A stretch of 64,000 bases of DNA from Bacteriovoracaceae bacterium (GTDB lineage Bacteria > Bdellovibrionota > UBA1018). The position numbers were made by a program, and so were the translations under genes. The notes below the pieces were generated by a model. That model saw only the letters and a program-made list of their open reading frames with translations. It ran no database searches and was not told the origin of the DNA. The stretch is from positions 62,001-126,000 of the forward strand of contig CANFJX010000003.1 in assembly GCA_947447665.1 (NCBI GenBank), in the 5' to 3' direction. This document shows, in pieces, positions 32,626-41,409 of this stretch (within the stretch, counting starts at the first letter, position 1; every line of letters begins with the position of its first letter).

Positions 32626-33364
32626 GCGCCGGCCGAACGCTCAGTTCCTCTGAGAATAAGCCTCGCACCTCGCCCGCGCTATTACGAACTATCAGCTCTC
32701 CAGAATCTCCAAGACCAACAACTGTTGCCTTCAGTTGCGGACTCCCCCAAGCTACCTCCGTACCGGGACTAAATAGATTCCATTTTTCATACTCTTGAGC
32801 AACCCACTCTTTACCGTCAGTAGCCAGGCGGCCAAAACTGTCATTCAAGCTCTCAATCAAGGGAGCTCTGACATCATCAGCATGAATCGCTCGCCCACCG
32901 AGACAACTAGTCAAATCTGCCGCCTGTTGACCAACCGTCTGGGAATCAGGGGCCTGGCGACAGTTGAGGCCAATCCCCACCACGATGTAGGGATGGGATG
33001 AACTGGTCCCTTCGCATAATATACCGCCCAACTTAGCATCTGCTCCACGGTATGAAACCCAAAGGTCGTTGGGCCATTTAATTCTCAATGAAATTTCTGG
33101 AAACAGGCCTGCGAGGCATCTGACCGTTGCGACTGCAGTGGTTAGTGGAATCCAACTCCATCGCTCCCTAGGCTCAATCCTAGTTAGATAAGAGAGAAAT
33201 AAGTTACCTTCGATGGAGGACCATTTTCTACCGAGTCGTCCCCTCCCGGCCTCTTGAGCCCGAGCAGAGACCCAGGTTCCATGAGGATATCCTTTTTCAG
33301 CGAGCTCCTTGACCAGATCATTAGTAGATCGACAGCGGTCGATGACTTGGTTGGCGTAATTCAT
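32597..33364 (-). CDS. birA: biotin-[acetyl-CoA-carboxylase] ligase (BirA, no HTH)
   Basis: Attaches biotin to the carboxyl carrier protein. The 255-residue enzyme has QEAGRGRLGRKW (about 37-48), KWPNDLW (near 91) and KLGGILCEG (near 104), the biotin/AMP-binding signatures. It lacks the N-terminal helix-turn-helix found in E. coli BirA, so it is ligase only. It overlaps nadC by ATGA and is transcribed with it. The pairing of biotin ligase with other cofactor genes is common. Confidence 0.95.
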   Translation of the reverse strand: MNYANQVIDRCRSTNDLVKELAEKGYPHGTWVSARAQEAGRGRLGRKWSSIEGNLFLSYLTRIEPRERWSWIPLTTAVATVRCLAGLFPEISLRIKWPNDLWVSYRGADAKLGGILCEGTSSSHPYIVVGIGLNCRQAPDSQTVGQQAADLTSCLGGRAIHADDVRAPLIESLNDSFGRLATDGKEWVAQEYEKWNLFSPGTEVAWGSPQLKATVVGLGDSGELIVRNSAGEVRGLFSEELSVRPALKTGEPRVQ

Positions 33365-34227
33365 TGGTCAATTAAAAAAGAAAGATCGACGCACTGGACT
33401 GAATGAGTGAGAGAGCCGACCGAGAGAACATGGACGCCAGGAATGGCGTAGGTCGCAATCGTTTCCAGGGTTAACCCGCCAGACACCTCGACCACAAAAG
33501 CACGGGCTTGCTCCTGAATGACTGCAACGGCTTGCTGAACTTGCTGCGAGGTGAAATTATCAAGAAGAACTCCATCCGCCTGAGCAGTCAACGCTTGATC
33601 GAGCTCTTCACGATTTCGAACTTCGATCTCGATTTTTAAGCCATGGGGAGCAACGGCGCGCGCGGCATCAATCGCCAATGCAACTCCTCCGGCAGCTGCA
33701 ATATGATTTTCTTTAATCAATACCCCACCCGAAAGGCTCACTCGATGCGGATGACCTCCGCCAACTCGAACACCATGAATCGCGAGATCTCGGTATCCGG
33801 GCAGTGTCTTCCGAGTGAGAGTCACTCGCGGAGTATTATCAGGACAAGCTTGTTTCACGGCCGCAACCATCTGACTGGTCGCACTCGAAATTCCGCTCAC
33901 ATAGGCCGCGAGATTCAAAAACGGACGCTCCAAAGCTAAGAGAGAACTCGCTGGGCCTTTGAATCGCACCACTTGATCGCCTTTTTTAAACTGAGCTCCG
34001 TCACGCACTAGGGATTGAGCCTGAACTGATGAAAAGACTTCCTTCAAGCTCTGCGTCAGAGTCTCGGCCGCCCAAACTCCGTCTGACTTGGCCAAAAGAT
34101 GGGCCTCGGTCGTTCCTGAAGAAATGCCTAATGTCGTCCAATCCCAGGGCTGCCCATCCTCAGCGAGACCTTTGCGCAAGAGTTCAATCCACAAGCTTGA
34201 GAGATTATGATACATGCCTGAAGTCAT
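33361..34227 (-). CDS. nadC: nicotinate-nucleotide pyrophosphorylase (NadC)
   Basis: Quinolinate phosphoribosyltransferase, the last step of de novo NAD precursor synthesis. Marks include ERPFLNLAAYVSGISSAT, TRKTLPGYR, GGHPHRVSLSGGVLIKENH and the late VLLDNFTSQQ and VEVSGGLTL. The start is uncertain: the ATG at 34227 is used because the longer frame crosses the divergent rph start; a further ATG at 34215 is also possible. Neither has a strong ribosome-binding site. Coupled to birA downstream. Confidence 0.93.
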   Translation of the reverse strand: MTSGMYHNLSSLWIELLRKGLAEDGQPWDWTTLGISSGTTEAHLLAKSDGVWAAETLTQSLKEVFSSVQAQSLVRDGAQFKKGDQVVRFKGPASSLLALERPFLNLAAYVSGISSATSQMVAAVKQACPDNTPRVTLTRKTLPGYRDLAIHGVRVGGGHPHRVSLSGGVLIKENHIAAAGGVALAIDAARAVAPHGLKIEIEVRNREELDQALTAQADGVLLDNFTSQQVQQAVAVIQEQARAFVVEVSGGLTLETIATYAIPGVHVLSVGSLTHSVQCVDLSFLIDQ

Positions 34228-34250
34228 ACAATAAACTGGAGGCAAATGGA

Positions 34251-34994
34251 ATGAGTGAGCGCAACCCCACTGGCAGAGGCCCATTAGATTTACGACCCAT
34301 CACGTTTGAGACGCAAGTCAACCGTTACGCTGAAGGATCTGTGCTCATCCGCGCAGGCCATACTCATGTCCTTTGCACTGCCTCCGTGGAAGAATCTGTC
34401 CCGGGCTGGCTCAAGGGCCAAGGCAAGGGTTGGATCACAGCCGAGTACTCGATGCTCCCGCGGGCCACCCACACCCGATCCAAACGTGACCGTGAAAAAG
34501 TATCAGGCAGAACCCAAGAGATCCAGCGTCTCATTGGACGAGCCCTGAGGTCCATGATCGACCTCAGCAAACTCGGAGAGCGATCCATCATGATCGACTG
34601 CGACGTCCTACAAGCCGATGGAGGAACTCGAACTGCATCCATTACAGGAGGCTGCGTCGCGCTCTCCTTGGCGCTAGAAAAGCTCGTACAAGCAGGAAAA
34701 ATTCCGGCCACTGCGTGGATCGACACCGTCGCCGCCATAAGCATTGGCATCCAAGCTGGAAAGGTCCTCGTTGATTTAGATTACGATGAGGACTCCAGCG
34801 CTGATGTGGACATGAACTTTGTTGTCAAAGGTAAGGATCAGTTCGTAGAAGTCCAAGGAACCGCAGAGCGAAAGACTTTTAGTCAATCCGAAATGGATCA
34901 AATGGCGAAGGCCGCTTTCCTGGCCACCTCAAAACTGCGCGAACTTCAGCTCGAGGCTATCCGCAAGACTGGGAGCTCACTGATTTTGTCGTAA
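34251..34994 (+). CDS. rph: ribonuclease PH
   Basis: Phosphate-dependent 3' exonuclease that trims tRNA and rRNA precursors. The ATG at 34251 has GGAGG eight bases ahead and gives 247 residues, the usual length; the longer open frame would overlap nadC. Typical stretches are RGPLDLRPITFE, TEYSML-like EYSMLPRATHTRSKRDR, VSGRTQEIQRLIGRALR, DCDVLQADGGTRTASITGG and DLDYDEDSSADVDMNFV. Shares a short divergent promoter region with nadC. Confidence 0.96.
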   Translation: MSERNPTGRGPLDLRPITFETQVNRYAEGSVLIRAGHTHVLCTASVEESVPGWLKGQGKGWITAEYSMLPRATHTRSKRDREKVSGRTQEIQRLIGRALRSMIDLSKLGERSIMIDCDVLQADGGTRTASITGGCVALSLALEKLVQAGKIPATAWIDTVAAISIGIQAGKVLVDLDYDEDSSADVDMNFVVKGKDQFVEVQGTAERKTFSQSEMDQMAKAAFLATSKLRELQLEAIRKTGSSLILS

Positions 34995-35036
34995 ACTTGA
35001 CATTCAGACCGAGCCGCAATTCATCCCCTAATTAAA

Positions 35037-35085
35037 AAGAAAGGGAGCCCCGAAGTCTAGTGACAGACCTGGAGCTCCCCCGAGG
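35037..35085 (-). terminator. terminator of the 106-residue Cys/His protein gene
   Basis: On the minus strand GGGAGC and GGCTCCC enclose a second stem GTCT/AGAC, followed by TTTCTTTTT. A second small palindrome, GCGTAGAT-GCG-ATCTACGC (35108-35126), overlaps the stop codon of the same gene. Confidence 0.75.
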
Positions 35086-35120
35086 AGGTGGTGGGTACAG
35101 CGCTTCAGCGTAGATGCGAT

Positions 35121-35441
35121 CTACGCAACTTTTGAGGCCTTTCGCTTAGCTACATAAGCTTGATAATGGCCAAACTTTTTTTCATAATCGGGAACTTGTT
35201 CTCCCGTTTTCTTGATTAAACCAAATTTAAAATGATCATAATGCTGCTCACAGAAATCAAACCGATGAGCCTTCGCCTTACAACCCCAGGAGTGGCAGCC
35301 GTCTGGCATGGGCGTATGGCCCTTCATGGATTTTCTTTCTATTTTGGCATCATGCTTGTCTTCATGCTTGCCTTCGGCTTTTCTGTCGTGTGGAGCCGCA
35401 GTTTCTTTTGTCTTTTCCGTACCTTCGTGTCCTTTTGCCAT
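35121..35441 (-). CDS. hypothetical protein with Cys/His knuckle
   Basis: A 106-residue protein. Residues 1-42 are Lys/His/Glu-rich and disordered; residues 46-80 hold CHSWGCKAKAHRFDFCEQHYDHF, whose three Cys and nearby His could bind one zinc. A basic YAVAKRKASK tail closes it. No family name. The zinc-finger idea is inferred from residue spacing only. Confidence 0.6.
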   Translation of the reverse strand: MAKGHEGTEKTKETAAPHDRKAEGKHEDKHDAKIERKSMKGHTPMPDGCHSWGCKAKAHRFDFCEQHYDHFKFGLIKKTGEQVPDYEKKFGHYQAYVAKRKASKVA

Positions 35442-35588
35442 TTTTCTATCCTCGCTTCAATTAACCTATCGGTCGCACCGCCTATAACTTTAGTTAATTA
35501 GTCAGGTATAGAAATTGCCGTTTGCTTTCACTGTTAGTATCTTTTAGCCTAAAAATTCAATCGTCCAATCCATCCAGGGGGAGATCTT

Positions 35589-36956
35589 ATGACGTTACGC
35601 TTAAGGAAGGGCAGTACCAGGGAGAAGAACCAGAGCTTTGTGCGGCAATCTAAGCCTTTCATTCTAGGTTTACTTTGTTCAGCTCTGGCACTTGGAGGGG
35701 GCCTTGCGATCGCCAATACCCACTCTAAAGAGGTCACATCTGACACGGGTCTTCGGTTTATTCAAATCGCAGCTAAAAACAAGGAAGAACGCAGCGCGGT
35801 CGCCCAGACTGGAGTAAGCATCGAAGCAGTTCGATCTGATAGCGTCTGGGTTTTTGCAAACTCCAAGCAAATCTCGCGACTTAAAGAAAGAGGCTTCCAT
35901 GTCCTCGGGAATTTTGACTATAAGACCAGCCGCGGAGGGCATGAAACTCTGTTCGATTTTCCCTCGGGCGATTCAAAGTTTCACAATTACGATCGAATGA
36001 CTCAGGAGCTTCATGCATTACAGAGTGAGAATCCTGACTTAGTCTCGCTCACTTCCATTGGAAAGAGTCTGGAAGGCCGTAACATTTGGGCGATCCACTT
36101 CAATACTTCAAAAGATGCACTCAGCCAAAACGTCAGCAACAAACCCGGGATCGTATACATGGGTAATCATCATGCCCGTGAGCATGTCAGTCTCGAAATC
36201 CCTTTAATGCTTGCAAAGCACCTGGTCGACCATAAGAATGACCCACAAATCGCTCAACTTCTAGAAAATCGTGATGTTTGGATTATTCCAATGGTCAATC
36301 CAGACGGAGCTGAATTTGATATTTCCACTGGCTCCTACCAATGGTGGAGAAAAAACCGTCGCCCCAACGGCGATGGAACTTTTGGAGTCGATTTAAATCG
36401 AAATTATTCCTATGAGTGGGGAACTGGTGGATCCGAAACCGACACATCAAGTGAAACATATCTAGGAACCAATCCCTTTTCTGAGCCCGAAACACAAGCA
36501 GTACGTGATTTTGTCAGGGGCCACCTCAATCTTAAGGTATTGCTCTCATTTCATACGTTCAGCGAACTAATCCTCTACCCATGGGGCTACACTTATGACG
36601 GGATTAGCAAAACCAAAGACCAAGAAACCTACAAGAGAATGGCGACGACAATGGCTCAATGGAACCATTACACGCCTCAGCAATCCAGCGCACTCTACAT
36701 CGCCAGCGGAGACACGACTGACTGGTCCTACGGGGAGCTAGGAATTTTCTCGTTTACGTTTGAGCTTTCACCCAGCGGGATGGAAGGTGGTGGATTCTAC
36801 CCAGGCCAGAAAGTCATCGACAAGGTATTCAAAGACAACCTACAACCTTGCCTCTACTTACTCCAAGTTGCTGGCAACCCTTACCAGGTGCTCGACTCAG
36901 GAACCGAAAACACTTGGCTCTCGAATTATGTCCAACCTGGATCGTTTGCCCAGTAA
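35589..36956 (+). CDS. exported M14 zinc carboxypeptidase (carboxypeptidase T/A type)
   Basis: A 455-residue metallopeptidase with a long basic start and hydrophobic signal segment (about 22-40). A pro-region is followed by the catalytic domain: HHAREH with zinc ligands His/Glu, MVNPDGAEF, RKNRRPNGDG with DLNRNYSYEWG, the second zinc His in LLSFHTFSELI, and the catalytic Glu in FTFELSPSG. This branch cleaves C-terminal amino acids from peptides. GGGGGAG precedes the ATG. It probably acts outside the cell or in the periplasm, and fits a protein-digesting lifestyle. Confidence 0.9.
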   Translation: MTLRLRKGSTREKNQSFVRQSKPFILGLLCSALALGGGLAIANTHSKEVTSDTGLRFIQIAAKNKEERSAVAQTGVSIEAVRSDSVWVFANSKQISRLKERGFHVLGNFDYKTSRGGHETLFDFPSGDSKFHNYDRMTQELHALQSENPDLVSLTSIGKSLEGRNIWAIHFNTSKDALSQNVSNKPGIVYMGNHHAREHVSLEIPLMLAKHLVDHKNDPQIAQLLENRDVWIIPMVNPDGAEFDISTGSYQWWRKNRRPNGDGTFGVDLNRNYSYEWGTGGSETDTSSETYLGTNPFSEPETQAVRDFVRGHLNLKVLLSFHTFSELILYPWGYTYDGISKTKDQETYKRMATTMAQWNHYTPQQSSALYIASGDTTDWSYGELGIFSFTFELSPSGMEGGGFYPGQKVIDKVFKDNLQPCLYLLQVAGNPYQVLDSGTENTWLSNYVQPGSFAQ

Positions 36957-36963
36957 TCCCCGC

Positions 36964-38637
36964 TTATAGGTCGAGGATAATCGGAAGTACAACTGGTTTT
37001 TTACCAATATTATGGTTAAAAAATCGCCTCAACTCGACCCGAATCGTTTCTTGAAGGTCCATCTCTGGCCCACGATTTCCAACAGCGAGATCGTAGTCAG
37101 AGATGACCTTCTGAACGATTTTCTTAGCCTCTTCAATGACCCAGCCTTCTCGACTCTCATGAGTCAATCCCCTGCAAATAATCTCGGGTCCTGCAATAAT
37201 CCGACGGCTCTCTGCATTTCGCACCATCAGGGAAAAGACCACACCTTTTTCTCCCATTTGGCGACGATCCTTAAGGACTAGTTTAGATATATCGTTGCCC
37301 TCTCGACCCTCCACTAAGACTCGCGTCTCCTCGAGACGCTCTGTGACTCGGCAACTTGTTGGGGTCAACTCAACCACGTCCCCGTTGTTTGCAATCAAAA
37401 CATTCTCGGGCGCAACCCCTGCTTCTTTTGCTAAGGCTGCATGATGGACCAAGTGCCGATATTCCCCATGGATAGGAATAAAAAATTTGGGCCTGACGCA
37501 TTGGAGCATTTCTTTTAACTCAGGTCGAGTCGCATGTCCTGAGACATGAATGTCGTGGACCGCCTCATAGAGCACTTCAGCTCCCTGCTTAAAGAGATGG
37601 TTAATCATCCGCCCAATGGCTTTTTCGTTCCCAGGAATAAATTTCGAGCTCATGAGAACTAAATCGCCCGATTGAAGCTGAATCTGGCCATGTTCACCCT
37701 GGGCGATTCGAGTCAAAGCCGATCGAGGCTCCCCTTGACTGCCCGTCGAAAGCACAATGACCTGATTCCTGGGGTAACCCTCCAAATCATCCAAGCGAAT
37801 GATCTGCCGCTCGGCGTCCTTAATATAGCCCGCCTCCATGCCCAGCCGAATGTTCTGCTCCATGGTTCGCCCAGCAAGTGCAATCTTTTTATCCAGTTTG
37901 CGAGCTAGATCAAAAACTTGCCCCATTCTTCCCAGATTCGAAGCAAACATGGAAACAATGGTGAGACCTTCAGCAGCAGCAAAGAGGTGTTCAAATTTTT
38001 GATAAATCACTTGCTCACTCATGCTGTGCTCATGTCGCTCAACATTGGTCGAGTCCGACATGAGCAAGAGAACTCCCAAATCTCCGGCCTTTGAGAAGAG
38101 GTCGAGATTAATCTTGTCCCCAAAAAAAGGAGTCGGATCGATCTTAAAATCTCCCGTGTGGATCACTTGACCCACCGGAGTCTGAATCAGGAAAGCCATC
38201 GAGTCTACGATACTGTGATTCACTGAGGCTGTTTTCACTTTGAAGTGTTTAAAATCTAGAACCTGCTCAGGCTTAAAGGTACGGATCTCCACTCGATCCT
38301 CGAGCCCATGCTCCTTCAGTTTTTCTCGAATCAAAAGGGTAGTAAAAGAGGATGCATAAATCGGAGCATGAAGCCCTGCTTTGATGGCCAGCGGCAAGGC
38401 TCCAATGTGATCCTCATGACCGTGGGTAATCAGAAAGCCCTTAATCTTATCTTTTCTCTCTTTGAGGTAAGTAAAATCAGGGATGACAAACTCAACGCCA
38501 AAATGATCGAGGTCAGAAAATAAAAGGCCACAGTCTACGACGACGATTTCGTCCTCGTATTCCAAGACCATACAATTCATTCCTATTTCACCTAATCCAC
38601 CCAGCGGGATGACTTTCAGTCCATTCAATGGGATCAC
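36964..38637 (-). CDS. rnj: ribonuclease J
   Basis: Metallo-beta-lactamase/beta-CASP nuclease that acts as 5' exo- and endonuclease on mRNA and rRNA. The 557-residue protein has the zinc motif HGHEDH (72-77), LLMSDSTNVE, the beta-CASP motif STGSQGEPRSAL, and HVSGHATRPELKEML with FIPIHGEYRHL. This is the standard length. It overlaps the udk gene by ATGA. Presence of RNase J instead of, or next to, RNase E is usual in this phylum. Confidence 0.96.
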   Translation of the reverse strand: MIPLNGLKVIPLGGLGEIGMNCMVLEYEDEIVVVDCGLLFSDLDHFGVEFVIPDFTYLKERKDKIKGFLITHGHEDHIGALPLAIKAGLHAPIYASSFTTLLIREKLKEHGLEDRVEIRTFKPEQVLDFKHFKVKTASVNHSIVDSMAFLIQTPVGQVIHTGDFKIDPTPFFGDKINLDLFSKAGDLGVLLLMSDSTNVERHEHSMSEQVIYQKFEHLFAAAEGLTIVSMFASNLGRMGQVFDLARKLDKKIALAGRTMEQNIRLGMEAGYIKDAERQIIRLDDLEGYPRNQVIVLSTGSQGEPRSALTRIAQGEHGQIQLQSGDLVLMSSKFIPGNEKAIGRMINHLFKQGAEVLYEAVHDIHVSGHATRPELKEMLQCVRPKFFIPIHGEYRHLVHHAALAKEAGVAPENVLIANNGDVVELTPTSCRVTERLEETRVLVEGREGNDISKLVLKDRRQMGEKGVVFSLMVRNAESRRIIAGPEIICRGLTHESREGWVIEEAKKIVQKVISDYDLAVGNRGPEMDLQETIRVELRRFFNHNIGKKPVVLPIILDL

Positions 38638-39263
38638 TCCTCCAACTTACGGCTTAAGGCAATTTCAGCAACGCGCGCGGCCACGACATCAGCAGCGATG
38701 TCAGATTCTTCTCCGACAACCAGGTCGGCGTACTGCCTAGTCGGCTCCAGATACTCTCGATGCATGGGGCGAACCGTATCGTAGTATTGCCGGATAATAT
38801 TATCGAGGGATCTTCCTCGCTCTCGAACATCTCTGTGCAGACGTCGGATAAAACGGATATCTGCTTCTACATTGAGGTAAATTTTGAGATCAAAAAGATT
38901 ACGAATTTCAGCATCCCAGAGGGTAAAAATACCCTCCATTAAAATCGCTTTACAGGGCCCCACCGGCTCAACATCAGTGGTTCTTCGATTCCCTCGAAAA
39001 TCATAAATAGGAGAATCGACGGGCTCTCCTCGTTTGAGGCGAGCGAGATGATCCTTCAACAACTCCCAATCGAAAGCCTGGGGATGATCAAAATTCCCCT
39101 CCCCGTTAATTCTAAGATGACCAGGAGGAGAAGGCAAATAGTATGAGTCTTGATGCAGAAGAGCTACAGAAGATGATAAATCCGGGTCAAGTTTTTGGAT
39201 AATTTTTTTCGCAAAAGTGGTTTTACCTGATCCTGAGCCGCCCGCAATACCAACCAAAAACAT
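38634..39263 (-). CDS. udk: uridine kinase
   Basis: Phosphorylates uridine and cytidine. The 209-residue protein has a Walker A loop GIAGGSGSGKTTF (7-19), HQDSYY near 37, NFDHPQAFDW near 57, then the KAILMEGIFTLWD segment, and RRLHRDVRERGR near 140. Length matches E. coli Udk (213). Coupled to the RNase J gene downstream. Confidence 0.95.
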   Translation of the reverse strand: MFLVGIAGGSGSGKTTFAKKIIQKLDPDLSSSVALLHQDSYYLPSPPGHLRINGEGNFDHPQAFDWELLKDHLARLKRGEPVDSPIYDFRGNRRTTDVEPVGPCKAILMEGIFTLWDAEIRNLFDLKIYLNVEADIRFIRRLHRDVRERGRSLDNIIRQYYDTVRPMHREYLEPTRQYADLVVGEESDIAADVVAARVAEIALSRKLEE

Positions 39264-39290
39264 GAAATTCGTACCTCGCTGATGGGCTTA

Positions 39291-40505
39291 TCACATTTTC
39301 AGACTCGGCGCGCCGTCTCCTTGGGGAGATTTTACGACCAAATCATATTTTTCCATAAATTTTTTAGTTAAGATCTCTTCAGAGTCCTGGGATGCCCTCT
39401 TAATTCTCAATCGGTAACCCGCTGGGATTGACGCCGACTTTTGAAACACTGCCTCTGCCAAGCCTGGATTCAGCTCACGCACCTCCTGTAGATCTAGTCC
39501 AAACTCATGAACGAGCGTCGGCAGGAAAGTTTCGCGCGAGAGCGTCACCTCATAAAAAGTCGACTCAGGTGCCCTCTCAACTTCACCAAAATACTTCGAG
39601 GCGTTTTTCTCCAGCTCAACCATTGCTACTAACTCTGGGAAGAAATTGCTGCTCGCAAATCCAAAAGATCGCCCCCCATATCCCTCCATTAACTCCCCGA
39701 GTTGGTCGGAGCCAACTCTCCTCACCGCCCTCATCATTCCTTTTCTGCCATGATTGTAAGCAGTCACCGCCAAAGGCCAATTGCCCAGCGATTGATAATT
39801 GAGAGCCAGAAGCTGGGCTGCTGCCTCGGAGGCCCGAAGGGGATCATTTCGCTCATCCACGAGTTCATCGACTCTGAGAAACAATCGAGCGGTCGACTTC
39901 ATAAACTGCCAGATGCCGCTTGCACCTACCTTAGATCGTGCCTTGAGATTAAAACTACTCTCCACAAACGGCAGCCGGGTCAGCTCGACCGGCAATCCAG
40001 CCTTCTTAAATACTTCCTCCATTTTTCGGAGGTATTTGCCTGACTGCGCAAGTCCACTTAAAAATTGATCTCGTTGACCCAGTTGAAAACGAAGGCGCTT
40101 TCGATGGGCTGCGTTCAAAAACTTATTGGGTTCTTCCGTATCTTTGAACATCTCGAAAACTCGCTTTTCGTCTGAGTTCATCTTCTCTGGCGTTGCCTGT
40201 TTCCGCTGAACTGAAAGCAAAACACGCTTCCATTTCGCTTTTTCTTGATTGATCATCCGAGCAGAGTTCTTTTTAGATTTTCCAAAATCTAGGACTGCAT
40301 AAATGTGATCGACGTTTTCAGAATCGTGTACCAATCCTTGATGAATTGAATACTGACTATTGATCTGAATCCAAAAATCGACATTTTTTTTCAACTGCGG
40401 CGGAATCGAAAAACTCCACTTTGAAATATCGGCCCATCCTGCGGGCTCAACCCCTGCGATGCAAAGGCCAAACAACAACCAACAAGCTCTCTTCGAAATG
40501 GGCAT
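39291..40505 (-). CDS. lytic transglycosylase (MltD/Slt family)
   Basis: Murein-cleaving enzyme. Using the ATG at 40505 gives a typical signal peptide (MPISKRACWLLFGLCIAG) and 404 residues; the longer GTG start at 40541 would overlap rsmE. The SLT catalytic domain (about 150-270) has the active Glu in LPFVESSFN followed by KVGASGIWQFM and AYNHGRKGM. The C-terminal 90 residues hold one degenerate LysM-like repeat (LVHEFGLDLQEVRELNPG). The N-terminal helical part may bind the wall. Useful for its own wall growth or prey entry. Confidence 0.88.
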   Translation of the reverse strand: MPISKRACWLLFGLCIAGVEPAGWADISKWSFSIPPQLKKNVDFWIQINSQYSIHQGLVHDSENVDHIYAVLDFGKSKKNSARMINQEKAKWKRVLLSVQRKQATPEKMNSDEKRVFEMFKDTEEPNKFLNAAHRKRLRFQLGQRDQFLSGLAQSGKYLRKMEEVFKKAGLPVELTRLPFVESSFNLKARSKVGASGIWQFMKSTARLFLRVDELVDERNDPLRASEAAAQLLALNYQSLGNWPLAVTAYNHGRKGMMRAVRRVGSDQLGELMEGYGGRSFGFASSNFFPELVAMVELEKNASKYFGEVERAPESTFYEVTLSRETFLPTLVHEFGLDLQEVRELNPGLAEAVFQKSASIPAGYRLRIKRASQDSEEILTKKFMEKYDLVVKSPQGDGAPSLKM

Positions 40506-40527
40506 ACCCCATAGATTAGACCTAAAA

Positions 40528-41328
40528 TTAACGTTGGGCACGCATAAAAGAAGAAACCAAACTCATCGACAACAAGGCTGCGGTCTCGGCTCTGAGAATC
40601 AGGGGACCCAAACTCAGAGGCACGATGGTTCCCCCCGACTCCTCGGAAAGTTCGCTCAATCGAGTTCGCTCAACTTGACTCCATCCCCCCTCAGGACCGA
40701 TCAAGACCCTTACTTCCGGAATTTGACTCAGCGGATTTTTTAAGATCCACTCAGCCAAAGTCGGCGCCCCCCCTCGGGCTTTTTGTTCATCGCACCAGAT
40801 TCGAATGGTCTGAGCCGGAATCGGTCGTGAACGAAGGAGCTCTTCAAACGAAACAGGGGATTCTACTCGAAGACCCTCGAGACGCCCACACTGTTTGAGG
40901 GCTTGATCTGCAATTTTTTGCCACCGCTCCTGAAAAAACGCTGGGCCCTTATTTTTAATCTGAATCACGGTGTGATCGGTGACTACTGGGACCAGCTTAC
41001 GAATTCCTAGTTCTGTTGATTTTTCCACTACCCATTCCATGGCCTCCCCTTTAAGCATTGCCATTTCGAGATCAACGGGAACGACACCTGAGCTCCCCGC
41101 AATAGACTCCTCGCCAAGCACTGGCCCCACGTATTCGAGTTGCACGCCTAAGTCGCTCATCCTCAGTCGGCCCAAAATATGATGACCCCGGCCATCCAGA
41201 GCCTCGACTTCCTCGCCATTTCGGAGCCTTAGCACTCGCTGAGCATGATTGGCTTCGTTTTCAGGTAAAAGAACCCTTTGATTCAGGAGGGGGAGAGTCG
41301 GACATAACAAACGTTTTCGCATTAGCAA
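40528..41328 (-). CDS. rsmE: 16S rRNA m3U1498 methyltransferase RsmE
   Basis: SPOUT-fold methyltransferase. A PUA-like N-terminal domain (NEANHAQRVLRLRNGEEVEALDG, 27-49) is followed by the knot domain with KGEAMEWVVEKSTELGI, RWQKIADQALKQCGR, IGPEGGWS and a late LGPLILRAETAAL. Length 266 is a little above the usual 240. The start is the ATG at 41328 or 41322. It overlaps the transglycosylase frame only at an unused start. Confidence 0.95.
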   Translation of the reverse strand: MLMRKRLLCPTLPLLNQRVLLPENEANHAQRVLRLRNGEEVEALDGRGHHILGRLRMSDLGVQLEYVGPVLGEESIAGSSGVVPVDLEMAMLKGEAMEWVVEKSTELGIRKLVPVVTDHTVIQIKNKGPAFFQERWQKIADQALKQCGRLEGLRVESPVSFEELLRSRPIPAQTIRIWCDEQKARGGAPTLAEWILKNPLSQIPEVRVLIGPEGGWSQVERTRLSELSEESGGTIVPLSLGPLILRAETAALLSMSLVSSFMRAQR

Positions 41329-41355
41329 CCCTTTCTTAGTCAGTATCCATTCTCG

Positions 41356-41384
41356 TTGAACCTAACACCTAAATCCGTTATACT
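41356..41384 (+). promoter_or_regulatory. sigma-70 promoter of the SNF2 helicase gene
   Basis: TTGAAC (41356-41361), 17 bases, TATACT (41379-41384). Transcription would start near 41391, which rules out the TTG at 41356 as the start codon and favours 41410 or 41428. Confidence 0.8.
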
Positions 41385-41409
41385 AGATGCTCTTGAAAAA
41401 CTTTCAAAA

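Noticed and set aside
35108..35126. GCGTAGAT-GCG-ATCTACGC as an independent terminator
   Set aside because: No T-run follows on the minus strand; the stronger terminator lies 20 bases further at 35037-35085.
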